A stretch of 38,730 bases of DNA from an uncultured Syntrophobacterales bacterium (GTDB lineage: Bacteria > Desulfobacterota > Syntrophia > Syntrophales > UBA5619). The notes under the pieces are model-generated. The model saw only the letters and a list, made by a program, of their open reading frames with translations. It was not told where the DNA came from and searched no databases. Position numbers and translations under genes: made by a program. The stretch lies in assembly GCA_903928915.1 (NCBI GenBank), contig CAIYSL010000078.1:1-38730 (forward strand). The letters are read 5' to 3'. Positions 1 to 7,976 of this stretch are shown in pieces (within the stretch, counting starts at the first letter, position 1; each line of letters starts with the position of its first letter).

Positions 1-1062
1 CTCAACGTCCACGGCTACTGGAACGTGGACAAGAGCAAGATGTCCAAGAGCCTGGGAAACGTGGTCAAGCCCCTCGACCTCAAGGACAAGTACGGCCTCG
101 ACCCCTTCCGGTACTTCCTCCTCAGAGACATGGTATTCGGCCTCGATTCGAGCTTCTCGGAGGAGGCATTCGTCCAGCGGATCAACTCCGACCTGGCCAA
201 CGATCTCGGGAACCTCGTCAGCCGGACGATGACGATGGCCCTCAAGTATGGTGAGGGCCGCGTCCCGGTCCCCCCCGGCACTGCCGGCGCCGACCCGGAC
301 CGGCTGCTCGCGGAAACCGCCGCCAGGACCCTGGGCGCCGTCGAGACATCCTTCGACGAGCTCGCCCCGCACAAGGCGCTGATCGCCATCTGGGAGTTCA
401 TCAACGTCACGAACAAGTACATCGTCGAGCAGGAACCCTGGGTGCTGGCCAAGGACCCGGCAAACCGGGGACGGCTCGAAACGGTGCTCTACACCCTGCT
501 GGAGGCCCTCCGGGTGACGGCGGTCCTGATCACCCCGTTCATGCCGGGATCGGCGGACCGGATGCTGACCCAGCTCGGGATCGCCGATAGGGCCGGCCAG
601 ACCTTCGCAACGATCCGGGACTGGGGGTATCTGCAGGCCGGAAACGCACTGAAGCGGGAAGATGCGCTCTTTCCCCGCGTGGAGGCAAAGACCGAGGAGC
701 CCAAACCCGAGGCGCCGAGGCGCGAAGTCCCGCCGCTCAAGCCCGAGATCACCTACGAGGAGTTCGAGAAGATTGACCTTCGGGTCGCGAAGGTCCTCGC
801 CGCCGAGCGGGTCCCGAAATCGACCAAGCTCCTGCGGCTGACCGTCGAGATCGACGGCGAGCGGCAGATCGTCGCCGGGATGGGGAAGGACTACACCCCC
901 GAGGAGATCGTCGGCAAGACGATCGTCGTGGTGGCGAACCTCAAACCCACCAAGCTGATGGGGGTCGAGTCGAAAGGGATGCTCCTGGCTACCGATACCG
1001 AGGGCGGCCTCACGCTGTTGGGCTTCGACCGCCCGCCGCAGACCGGGGCCAGGATCCACTGA
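1..1062 (+). CDS. metG: Methionyl-tRNA synthetase, C-terminal part (5' end outside window)
   Basis: Charges tRNA-Met with methionine in the cytoplasm. The reading frame is open from base 1, so the gene is cut by the window edge; the GTG at 25 is internal, not a start. The class I synthetase KMSKS loop, which closes over ATP, is encoded at 37-51 and is followed directly by LGN. The helical anticodon-binding domain follows. The last ~105 residues, from YEEFEKIDLRVAKV onward, form an OB-fold tRNA-binding domain of the EMAPII/Arc1p type, fused at the C-terminus as in many bacterial MetG dimers; its typical GMGKDYTPEE and LMGVESKGM segments are visible. The frame ends in TGA at 1060. The next gene is convergent, so metG is the last gene of its transcript here. 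Identification is firm. Confidence 0.96.
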   Translation, partial: LNVHGYWNVDKSKMSKSLGNVVKPLDLKDKYGLDPFRYFLLRDMVFGLDSSFSEEAFVQRINSDLANDLGNLVSRTMTMALKYGEGRVPVPPGTAGADPDRLLAETAARTLGAVETSFDELAPHKALIAIWEFINVTNKYIVEQEPWVLAKDPANRGRLETVLYTLLEALRVTAVLITPFMPGSADRMLTQLGIADRAGQTFATIRDWGYLQAGNALKREDALFPRVEAKTEEPKPEAPRREVPPLKPEITYEEFEKIDLRVAKVLAAERVPKSTKLLRLTVEIDGERQIVAGMGKDYTPEEIVGKTIVVVANLKPTKLMGVESKGMLLATDTEGGLTLLGFDRPPQTGARIH

Positions 1063-1076
1063 GCGCAGCGACTCCG

Positions 1077-1116
1077 GTCCGACGATGAGGGCTCACCGCT
1101 CCCCCCATCGTCGGAC
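1077..1116. terminator. Hairpin between convergent metG and amidohydrolase gene
   Basis: A perfect 11-bp inverted repeat (GTCCGACGATG at 1077-1087, CATCGTCGGAC at 1106-1116) with an 18-nt loop lies 15 bp after the metG stop. It has no T-run on either strand, so it may be a GC-rich, Rho-assisted or bidirectional terminator, or simply an mRNA 3'-end stabilising hairpin. Confidence 0.5.
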
Positions 1117-1148
1117 TGCCCGGGAGCGCCCCGGGACGGACGCCGGGC

Positions 1149-2132
1149 CTACTTCGCGAAACCGTACAATGCCGCCGGGTTATCCACCAGCAGCTGCTTC
1201 CGGGCGGCCGCGTCGGGCGCCCATTCGGCAACCAAGTTGAACAGCACCGCATCGTTGGGCTTGTTGTCCCGCTCCGTCGGGTGGGGCCAGTCACTTCCCC
1301 AGACCATCCGCTCCGGCGCCGCCTTCATGTAGGCCAGGGCGATCACGTTCATGTCCAGGTAGGTCGGCGGTCCCACCTTGGTGTCCTGGTATACCCCCGA
1401 AAGCTTGACCCAGGTCCGGCCCTTGTCGATCAGTTTGCAGACGATCCCGAAGGCCGGATGCATGGCGCCCTGCTGCGGCGGCGGCACACGGCCCATGTGA
1501 TCGAACACGATCGGCGCCGCGATGCGGTTGAGCAGCGCCTCGTGCTCCACGATCTGATCGCCCCGCAGATGGAGCTGCACGTGCCAGCCCAGGTCGTTCA
1601 CCCGCTTCGCCAGGGGTTCGATCATCTCGAAACTGGTGACCGAGGTGGCGGGATCGAAAAGGGTGAAGCGGATGCCGCGGATCCCTCCGTCGTTCATCTT
1701 CTTCAGTTCCGCGTCGGTGATGCCGGGATTGATGACCGCGACCCCGCGGGCATTGGCAAGCCCGAGCTGGGCGATGGCATCGAGGGTGACGTCGTTGGCG
1801 AGGCCGTACGCGCTGGGGGTCACGATCACGCCCCGCGTCGTGCCGAGTCGCTTCTGCAGCAGGCTGTACTCCTTCACGCTGGCGTTGGCCACCAACCGTT
1901 TGGCCGACCCGGCGGGGGTAAAGCGCGGGTCGTAGATGTGGAAGTGACAGTCGCAGGTGTTTGCCGGCGCCTTGAGCTTCGGCGCTTCGGTGCCGGAGGA
2001 ATGCGGCACCTTGAACTCCGCGACGGCGGAAGCGCGAAGATTCCTGGGCAGGCAGACACTTCCGGCTGCAGCTACGGTCAGCAGGCCGGCCCCTTTGAGA
2101 AACGTCCGACGGGAAACTCTCTTCTTGCTCAT
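1149..2132 (-). CDS. Tat-exported amidohydrolase (amidohydrolase-2 / PDC-lactonase-like family)
   Basis: A 327-residue TIM-barrel metal-dependent hydrolase. The N-terminus carries a twin-arginine signal (SRRTFLKGAG at residues 7-16, then a hydrophobic stretch), so the protein is probably exported folded, with its metal. The mature part opens with CDCHFHIYD; H63 and H65 form the HxH metal motif. Further family signatures are IVFDHMGRVPPP and, near the C-terminus, WGSDWPHPTE, whose Asp is the usual catalytic base. Relatives hydrolyse lactones such as 2-pyrone-4,6-dicarboxylate or decarboxylate aromatic acids; the substrate here cannot be read from sequence. The start is set by GAGGAGG 7 bases before ATG. 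The gene stands alone: it is convergent with metG and divergent from the diguanylate cyclase gene. Confidence 0.85.
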   Translation of the reverse strand: MSKKRVSRRTFLKGAGLLTVAAAGSVCLPRNLRASAVAEFKVPHSSGTEAPKLKAPANTCDCHFHIYDPRFTPAGSAKRLVANASVKEYSLLQKRLGTTRGVIVTPSAYGLANDVTLDAIAQLGLANARGVAVINPGITDAELKKMNDGGIRGIRFTLFDPATSVTSFEMIEPLAKRVNDLGWHVQLHLRGDQIVEHEALLNRIAAPIVFDHMGRVPPPQQGAMHPAFGIVCKLIDKGRTWVKLSGVYQDTKVGPPTYLDMNVIALAYMKAAPERMVWGSDWPHPTERDNKPNDAVLFNLVAEWAPDAAARKQLLVDNPAALYGFAK

Positions 2133-2289
2133 GACCCACCTCCTCTGTTTTCGAGTATGAACCCGCTTCGCTACCGGATGAGACTATGCCGGGGAGGTAT
2201 TGAACGCAAGGCTTTTTTCTCGGATTTCCCTTCCCGAAGGCGTGGTCCCGGAGCCGTCCGTAGCGCAGATGAATCCACGCAAAATCCCC

Positions 2290-2318
2290 TTGACTTGCCC
2301 GTATGCTTTCCGTACCCT
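2290..2318 (+). promoter_or_regulatory. Possible sigma70 promoter upstream of diguanylate cyclase gene
   Basis: TTGACT (2290-2295) and TACCCT (2313-2318) are separated by 17 bp and lie ~140 bp before the cyclase start. The -35 box is good and the -10 box weak. The rest of the 2133-2460 divergent intergenic stretch shows nothing else recognisable; an upstream in-frame extension of the cyclase ORF runs through it but looks non-coding. Confidence 0.3.
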
Positions 2319-2460
2319 CAACCCGCAGCGGCGCCCGCTAGAGTGGGCCGCGGTGCATGTGGGGTCCTTCAGGGGCACGGCTGTAGTGTTCCCGCTCACA
2401 GACCGGGCGGCAAACCTGCGGCAGGGGATTGCGGGAGGTTTCCGGAAGCGGAGGGGAAGG

Positions 2461-4161
2461 ATGGGGCGATCGTCCCGGAAGTGGGTCCTGGTGCAACTGG
2501 CGCTGCTGTCGGTCTTCTTCGGCATTGCCCAGGCGGCGCCGCCCGCTGCGTCGGTGGTTGAGGAGAAATCTTCGTACGATCTCGCCGGACACGTGGAGAT
2601 GCTGAGCGATCCCACCGGCCTCCTGACCGTCCGGGACGCGGCCGGCCGAAAGGATTGGTCGGGGCCGATCCGTGAACCGGTCCCCAACCTCGGGTTCACC
2701 CGGGCGGCAGTATGGCTCCGGTTCTCACTCGCCAACGGAGCAGCGGCGCCGCGGAACCTGTACCTCTCCTTCGAGTATCCCGTCGCCGATTCGGTTACCC
2801 TCTACCGGGCAGAACCGCAGGGCGTCTTCCGGGAGCTGCACGCCGGGGACAGCGTGCCCGCATCGCCCGACCTCGTGCCCGACCGCCATTTCCTGTTTCC
2901 CCTGACCGTCGGCCCCGGCGAAACGGCCGCGGTTTACCTCCGGGTCCAGTCCACGGCAGGGATGACCATTCCCCTGCGGCTCCTGTCCGACCGGGGGCTT
3001 GTGCGGAAGGCGATCCGCGACTATACGCTCTACGGAATCCTCTTCGGGTTTCTCGTCCTGGTCCTGATCTATTTCGTCGCGGTGAACAGCTGCCTGGCCG
3101 GGGGAACCTGCCTCTGGTTCGCCCTGTACAGCCTGTTCTACGGCCTCCACACGCTGGTGCGGGGCGGGTTCATGCGCCTGGTCATGCCGGACGCACTCGC
3201 GGGGGTGAACAACCTCCTGAACCTCCTGATCATCGGCGGCCTTTTCTTCACCGGGGCAAAATTCTTCCGGCTGTTCCTCGGGCTGAAGAACCACGCCCGG
3301 CCCTTCGACCTGATCATGGTCCTTTTTCAGTACCTGAGCATCCCCTTCGTTCTGGCCGCCCTGTTCCCGAACCCCGTGATGCCCGCGCTGTCGCTGCTGC
3401 TGCTTGTCGTCAATCCCCTGGTTTCGATCTCGCTCGCCTTCTATCTCTGGCGCAGGGGCGTCGCGAATGCCGGCTATTTCGCCTGCGGGTGGATCGTCGC
3501 CCACCTCGTGTCGGTGTACGATTTCTTCCGGATCAACGGCGCATTGCCCTACACCCCCTTCGGCGAGTGGCCGATCCCCTTCTCGCTGCTCGTGGCGCTC
3601 CTCTTTTTCTCGGCGGCGCTGATGAGAAGAAATGCGACAGAGCTGCTGATGGCGCGGATCGACCCGCTGACCGACCTGGCCAACAGGAGAAAATTCGACG
3701 AGTCGCTCGAGGGGGAATGGAACCGCTGCCTGAGGCAACGCACCCCCCTGTCGCTGATCATGGCCGACGTGGACCACTTCAAGGCCTACAACGATGCCTT
3801 CGGCCATAAGGCCGGCGACCAGCGTCTCCGGAGAATCGCCGACGCGATACGGCGCCATACCCGCCGCGCCGGCGACCTGGCGGTACGGTACGGCGGTGAG
3901 GAGTTCGTCCTGCTGCTTCCCAACCTCGACGCGGCAAGCGCCTTCAGCCTGGCGGAAGCGATCAGGGTCTCCCTGGAGCAGTCGGAACAGAGGGAGGACC
4001 AACGGCCGGGCGAGCGGCTCACCGTCAGTTTCGGGGTCGCCACTGCCGTACCGACGGAAGGGGAGAAACCGGAACAGCTCGTCACGGACGCCGACCGGGC
4101 GATGTACGAAGCGAAGCGGGCGGGCAGAAACCGGACCGTCGCGAGCGCCTGCGGAGCCTGA
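2461..4161 (+). CDS. Membrane diguanylate cyclase with 7TMR-DISM sensor region
   Basis: Predicted to make cyclic di-GMP from two GTP at the inner membrane in response to an extracytoplasmic signal. The 566 residues contain a signal peptide (VLVQLALLSVFFGIAQA), a ~130-residue periplasmic beta-rich domain of the 7TMR-DISM extracellular type 2 family, about seven membrane spans (roughly residues 180-390) and a C-terminal GGDEF domain. The active-site loop is GGEEF (478-482). An intact RxxD inhibitory site (RAGD, 469-472) sits exactly five residues before it, so product feedback is expected. The ATG at 2461 was chosen because it starts the signal peptide and has GGAG/GGGAAGG just upstream; an in-frame start at 2200 would bury the signal peptide. 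Monocistronic, convergent with the aldolase gene. Confidence 0.88.
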   Translation: MGRSSRKWVLVQLALLSVFFGIAQAAPPAASVVEEKSSYDLAGHVEMLSDPTGLLTVRDAAGRKDWSGPIREPVPNLGFTRAAVWLRFSLANGAAAPRNLYLSFEYPVADSVTLYRAEPQGVFRELHAGDSVPASPDLVPDRHFLFPLTVGPGETAAVYLRVQSTAGMTIPLRLLSDRGLVRKAIRDYTLYGILFGFLVLVLIYFVAVNSCLAGGTCLWFALYSLFYGLHTLVRGGFMRLVMPDALAGVNNLLNLLIIGGLFFTGAKFFRLFLGLKNHARPFDLIMVLFQYLSIPFVLAALFPNPVMPALSLLLLVVNPLVSISLAFYLWRRGVANAGYFACGWIVAHLVSVYDFFRINGALPYTPFGEWPIPFSLLVALLFFSAALMRRNATELLMARIDPLTDLANRRKFDESLEGEWNRCLRQRTPLSLIMADVDHFKAYNDAFGHKAGDQRLRRIADAIRRHTRRAGDLAVRYGGEEFVLLLPNLDAASAFSLAEAIRVSLEQSEQREDQRPGERLTVSFGVATAVPTEGEKPEQLVTDADRAMYEAKRAGRNRTVASACGA

Positions 4162-4232
4162 AGGGGACGGCCCCGCGGCGCCACCGGTGTTCGCAGCCGG
4201 CCCGGGGGATGAAACGGCAGCGGCGGCCCGGA

Positions 4233-5624
4233 CTAGACCAAAACGGCGGGCGGCTTCAGCGGTACGTCAACGGCGGGTACGAACTTCCGCACCTGCGCGA
4301 GCGTCCCCCCGACGCTGAGCTTCTTGAACAGAAGGCTGAACTGCGCCTCCAATTCTTTGCCGAGGGCCAGCCGGACCGCCTGCGGCAAGTCCCAGAGCTC
4401 CCGCTTGAAGGGGCCGGTCCCCTTCTTCCGGGTCTTGTAGATGAACTGCTCTTCCGTGTCGCCCTCCTTCCGCTCGGAGGCCGCCTCCTGCTTCAGGTAG
4501 TCGTAGATCTTCTGCCGGAGGTCGGCCGGGAAGTTCGGGCTATCGTAGACGATGTTCTGGAAACCCGTGGCCAGGTGGATCTCCGCCGTGCCCGTCGCGG
4601 GGAACCGGTCGAATGCCTCATTGGGGAGGGTCGAGGCGCCGTGCTGGACCGCCCCGGCAAGGCCGTAGTCGGTCCGGGCCACCGCGGAGAGCCTCTCCAG
4701 CGTCTCGAAGTCGAGTTTCACCCGGGCGACGCTCCCGTCGGCCAGGGGAACCCCGCCGTGGGTCGTCCCGGTCTGGACACTAATCTTGCTGATCCCCGTG
4801 AGGTTCGTCCCGCTCTGCTCCAGGACGCTGCGGTAGCCGTCCATGAAGGCGCGCAGCTCCTCCACGGTGCTGTTTTTCCCCCCCACCTCGCCGATCTCGC
4901 CGCCCACGGAGATGGTGACTCCCGCCGGTTCCAGGTCCCGGATCATCGTCGTGAGTTCGGCGGCCAGGGTGTAGTTCAGCCGCTGCTGCTCGGGCACGGT
5001 CGGCTCGCTGAGGTCGACCAGGGTCGAGGTGTCGATGTCGATGTTGTAGAAGCCCGCGTCGATCGCCTCCCAGATCAGGTCTTTTACTGCCTTGACCTCG
5101 GCCTCGGGGTCCTTCGCGTACCGCTTCGCCCCCACCTGGAAGTGGTCCCCCTGGAGGAACAGCGGTCCCCGGTATCCCGTTTTGAGGGCCGCCGCCAGTA
5201 CCGCGCAGGTGTACTCGTCGGGTCGCTGGCGGGTGTAATCGATTTCCGAACGGGCGATCTCGAAGATCACCGCCCCGACCCCGTCGGCCAGGGCCGCCCG
5301 GAACACCGCCTGGGCCGTGTCGTAGGTCATGGCGCGGATGTTGATCGCCGGCACGGTAAACCCGGAAACGTCCCCGCGGCCCATCGCCTCGTACAGCCCC
5401 TGGATCGAGGCGACGGATATCCCGGCCGCCGCCGCGGTCCGCCGGATCAGCCAGCGGGCCGCCGCCCGCGTCCCCTCATCCGATGCGAACACCGCCGTCC
5501 GGATCAGATCGTCGACGAGCGTTGCGCGAAGCTGCCCTTCGTCCGCGATCTCCACGTCCCGCACGCCGGGAGTCAGGATACCGTTCAGGGATTTTTTCAG
5601 CGTGTCTATTGTCTCGCAGATCAT
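4233..5624 (-). CDS. fba: Class II fructose-1,6-bisphosphate aldolase-like protein, long divergent form
   Basis: Predicted zinc-dependent aldolase interconverting fructose-1,6-bisphosphate with dihydroxyacetone phosphate and glyceraldehyde-3-phosphate. The 463 residues exceed the ~300-360 usual for class II enzymes. Family landmarks are present in divergent form: PAINIRAMTYDTAQAV (92-107) matches the N-terminal NV(N)N..Q region, QGDHFQVG has D160 and H161 for the catalytic Asp and zinc His, SVGGEIGEVGG has E243, TGTTHGGV has H289 and AVQHGAST has H328. A Lys/Glu-rich C-terminal tail of ~100 residues is additional. The start is ATG 5624 with AAGGAGAG 6 bases upstream; an earlier GTG-type start would include the Shine-Dalgarno. 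It follows fbp by 63 bp on the same strand, so the two probably form a gluconeogenic operon. Another sugar-phosphate substrate cannot be excluded. Confidence 0.8.
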   Translation of the reverse strand: MICETIDTLKKSLNGILTPGVRDVEIADEGQLRATLVDDLIRTAVFASDEGTRAAARWLIRRTAAAAGISVASIQGLYEAMGRGDVSGFTVPAINIRAMTYDTAQAVFRAALADGVGAVIFEIARSEIDYTRQRPDEYTCAVLAAALKTGYRGPLFLQGDHFQVGAKRYAKDPEAEVKAVKDLIWEAIDAGFYNIDIDTSTLVDLSEPTVPEQQRLNYTLAAELTTMIRDLEPAGVTISVGGEIGEVGGKNSTVEELRAFMDGYRSVLEQSGTNLTGISKISVQTGTTHGGVPLADGSVARVKLDFETLERLSAVARTDYGLAGAVQHGASTLPNEAFDRFPATGTAEIHLATGFQNIVYDSPNFPADLRQKIYDYLKQEAASERKEGDTEEQFIYKTRKKGTGPFKRELWDLPQAVRLALGKELEAQFSLLFKKLSVGGTLAQVRKFVPAVDVPLKPPAVLV

Positions 5625-5687
5625 GGGCTCTCCTTCCCTCTTCGGTCGCACGGCCCGGCGAAATCGGGCCCTCCGCTGTCTCTGCTG

Positions 5688-6623
5688 TTACGCCAGGAAC
5701 TCCCTGGCCTTTTCCACTTCAAACCGGCTTCCGATGTAGATCGGACAGCGCTGCTCCAGGTCCTCGACGCGAATCGAGAGGATCTCGTCCGCGCCGTCCA
5801 TGGCGATCCCTCCCGCCTGCTCGACGATGAAGGCCATCGGCTGCAGTTCGAACAGGAGCCGGAGTTTGCCCCGGGGGCTCTTCTTCAGGGCGGGGTAGGT
5901 GAAGACGCCGCCGCCCTTGATCAGGACCTGGTTGATGTCCGGGACGAAGCCGCCGCTGTACCGGAGCTTGTACCCCTCGGCTTCGAGGTATTCGAGGTAC
6001 TTCAGGTGCTTCTCGGTGCAGTCTTTTCTGATCCCTCCGGGGCTGTACAGGGAACCGCGCTCTTTGAGTCTGATGTTTTCCTGGGAGAGGACGTACTCGC
6101 CTTCCCGGTTGAGGACGAACTCGTGGGCCCCTTTTCCGGCGGAGTAGACCATCGTAATCAGCGGGCCGTAAGTGATGTACAATGCCGCCACCATCGAATC
6201 CCTGCCCCGGCAGAAGATCGACTCCTTGTGGATGCCGATGATCGTCCCGATGGCGAGGTTGGTGTCGACGAGCGACGAGCCGTCGAGCGGGTCCGCGGTG
6301 ACGAAGTACTTCTCCCTGCCCTTGCCGAGCAGGACCACGGCATCCTGCTCCTCCGAGGCGTACTCGCGGACGAACCCGGAGAATTGGAGCTGGTTTTTCA
6401 TGATCTCGTCGGCGCTCCGGTCCAGCGAGAGCTGGTCCTCGCCGTAGAGATTCTTGAAACCGGCAAGCTTCCGGTTCGATTCATGAATCTTTGCAGAGAT
6501 GTACTTTCCCGTGACCCCGACCTGCCAGATCAGGCGGCGGAGTTCCTCTTCCACGCCGGCCATCCACATCTGGCGGCGCAGATCGATGGAACATTTCGTG
6601 TAATCCGATATTCCGTCTCCCAT
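5688..6623 (-). CDS. fbp: Fructose-1,6-bisphosphatase, class I
   Basis: Hydrolyses fructose-1,6-bisphosphate to fructose-6-phosphate, the committed step of gluconeogenesis, in the cytoplasm. Length (311 residues) is close to the 330-340 of class I enzymes. The metal/phosphate motif ADPLDGSS (110-117) is preceded by the metal-binding acidic pair in ASEEQD (E91, E92). LYSPGGIRKD, YSGGFVPDINQVLIKGGGVFTYP (in part) and the C-terminal EQAGGIAMDG are further class I signatures. ATG 6623 has GAGAGGAG upstream; a longer frame to 6773 runs through the upstream gene's terminator and is not used. First gene of a probable two-gene operon with the aldolase, joining two consecutive gluconeogenic steps. Confidence 0.93.
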   Translation of the reverse strand: MGDGISDYTKCSIDLRRQMWMAGVEEELRRLIWQVGVTGKYISAKIHESNRKLAGFKNLYGEDQLSLDRSADEIMKNQLQFSGFVREYASEEQDAVVLLGKGREKYFVTADPLDGSSLVDTNLAIGTIIGIHKESIFCRGRDSMVAALYITYGPLITMVYSAGKGAHEFVLNREGEYVLSQENIRLKERGSLYSPGGIRKDCTEKHLKYLEYLEAEGYKLRYSGGFVPDINQVLIKGGGVFTYPALKKSPRGKLRLLFELQPMAFIVEQAGGIAMDGADEILSIRVEDLEQRCPIYIGSRFEVEKAREFLA

Positions 6624-6718
6624 CAGCCCGCTCCTCTCTCGCCCTGCACTACCAAAATCCCCTCCCAAAAGGCAACCTTTTTCTGCCCTCCGGCAGGTGG
6701 TTTGGCGGCGCTGTCCGC

Positions 6719-6748
6719 AAAAAAGGCGCAATCCGTCTCGGTTGCGCC
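6719..6748 (-). terminator. Rho-independent terminator after the small basic-protein gene
   Basis: On the minus strand GGCGCAA (from 6748) pairs with TTGCGCC and is followed at once by six T (A-run at 6719-6724). The 7-bp GC-rich stem plus T-run is a classical intrinsic terminator. It separates the gene at 6804-7199 from fbp, which must then have its own promoter in 6624-6718; none is obvious there. Confidence 0.75.
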
Positions 6749-6803
6749 TGTGGTATGAATCAGTCCGAAACACGGGCCGCCGACACCGCAGCCGCGGGAG
6801 GCG

Positions 6804-7199
6804 TTACGCCGCCGTGTACGTCCCCCGTTTGATCTTCTTGATCTTCCCCTGCTTCTGGGCCCGATAGACGATGCTCCAGATCTGCCGTTCGCTGAGCCCG
6901 GTCTTGTCCTTCAGCGCCGCCGTCGTGATCCCCCCTGCGCTGCCGCTGACCAGCGACACCACCGCATCACCCTGGGTTTCTCTCGCCGCCTTCTTCCGGC
7001 CGGGCGCCGCCTTTTTCGCCTTTGCCCGTTTCACGACGCGGGCCTTCTTCTGCCGTAGCTGCCCGCCCCCCCGCTTTCCCGGTGCGGCCTCGCGCAACTC
7101 CTGCAGTTTCTGGAAGTAGGCCTTGACAAACCGTTCCGACCCTTCAACTTCGATCTCGCCGGTGACGGGATTGAACCGTATCCGCGAATTCTCCTTCAT
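6804..7199 (-). CDS. Small basic protein, Lys/Ala/Arg-rich linker plus helix-turn-helix-like end
   Basis: I do not recognise a named family. The 131-residue protein has three parts. Residues 1-40 are a compact segment (RIRFNPVTGEIEVEGSE, then VKAYFQKLQEL), the middle ~41-75 is a very basic Lys/Ala/Arg stretch (KKARVVKRAKAKKAAPG), and the end ~80-131 is winged-helix-like (ITTAALKDKTGLSERQIWS, then KQGKIKKIKRGTY). The last part resembles domains of uncharacterised bacterial regulators in which a tail reads DNA and the basic stretch contacts backbone. ATG 7199 is preceded by GGAAAGGAGG. It is a single-gene unit with its own terminator. A nucleoid-associated or regulatory role is only an inference. 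Confidence 0.7.
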   Translation of the reverse strand: MKENSRIRFNPVTGEIEVEGSERFVKAYFQKLQELREAAPGKRGGGQLRQKKARVVKRAKAKKAAPGRKKAARETQGDAVVSLVSGSAGGITTAALKDKTGLSERQIWSIVYRAQKQGKIKKIKRGTYTAA

Positions 7200-7312
7200 G
7201 GGATTCCTCCTTTCCGTTCGGGTGCGAACCGCCGCAGACGGGCGTTATCCCCTCCGGTGCGGCAACTGTCATCTCCCGTGCTCATCCCGCCCCGCTCCGG
7301 CAGCCGGAATTC

Positions 7313-7876
7313 TTAGACCACCTTGACGATTTCCGGGGCGCGGCGCTGCGGAGCCGCAGGAACACGCTTGGGGTAGCCGAGGATCACGGGCGCGACGATC
7401 CGACAGTCCTCGGGAACGCCGATCTCACCGCGCAGTGCCGGGTCGCGGATGTTGGCCCCCAGACCGATCCAGCAGGTCCCCAGCCCGCGGTTAGCCGCGG
7501 AAAACATGAAATAGGCCGCCGCCAGCGTGCAGTCAACTTCCAGTGAGAACAGCTCGCTCGGGCCGATGAAGTACACCAGACAGGGGGCGTTGTAGAAGAC
7601 GTTGAACTTCTCGTCGGCCAGCGTCGTTTCATACTGCTTCAGCGGCAGACCGGGATTCCGGGTGAGGTCGGCCAGCAGGTTGCGTTTGCTTTCGCCGGAG
7701 AGCCGCTCGATCATCTTGCGATCGCGGACGATGATGAACCGGCAGGGCTGGCGGTTGCTGGCAGAGGGGGCCAGGCGGGTGTCCTGAATGATCTCTTCTA
7801 CCAGTACGAGGGGAACGTCGCGATCCAGGAAGTCCCGGATGGAGCGCCGGTTCAGCAGCAGCGTCGTAAAATCCAT
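7313..7876 (-). CDS. Nitroreductase-family FMN oxidoreductase
   Basis: A 187-residue member of the NfsB/FRase I-like superfamily of FMN enzymes that use NAD(P)H to reduce nitro groups, quinones or flavins, usually as cytoplasmic dimers. Visible signatures are the N-terminal FMN phosphate-binding NRRSIRDF (9-16), LAPSASNRQPCRF with the S-N-R-Q-P core, and the later AANRGLGTCWIG segment. ATG 7876 was chosen because the family starts just before (L)LxxRRSIR; the upstream frame to 8125 overlaps the acyl-CoA dehydrogenase gene and is low-complexity. A weak Shine-Dalgarno (AGGAAA) precedes it. It lies 100 bp downstream of the acyl-CoA dehydrogenase on the same strand, so read-through is possible. 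The substrate is unknown. Confidence 0.87.
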   Translation of the reverse strand: MDFTTLLLNRRSIRDFLDRDVPLVLVEEIIQDTRLAPSASNRQPCRFIIVRDRKMIERLSGESKRNLLADLTRNPGLPLKQYETTLADEKFNVFYNAPCLVYFIGPSELFSLEVDCTLAAAYFMFSAANRGLGTCWIGLGANIRDPALRGEIGVPEDCRIVAPVILGYPKRVPAAPQRRAPEIVKVV

Positions 7877-7976
7877 GGCTTTTCCTATTTCCGGAACAAC
7901 TCCGGGAGCCTTTTCCTGGGTTCGATTTTGCAGAAGATTATCAACTTTGTCAAGCATTTGATGTGCGCTCGCCCGG

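Noticed and set aside
2200-2460. N-terminal extension of the diguanylate cyclase
   Set aside because: The extension has no domain-like content, and a signal peptide with a ribosome site begins at 2461.
4209-6758. 849-codon open frame on the plus strand
   Set aside because: Exactly antisense to fbp and fba; the minus-strand proteins have catalytic motifs and ribosome sites. The composition (Arg, Gly, Val, Asp, Leu-rich, no motifs) is that of a GC-rich shadow frame. The same applies to the long antisense frames at 8124-10313, 31346-33457 and 35727-37826.
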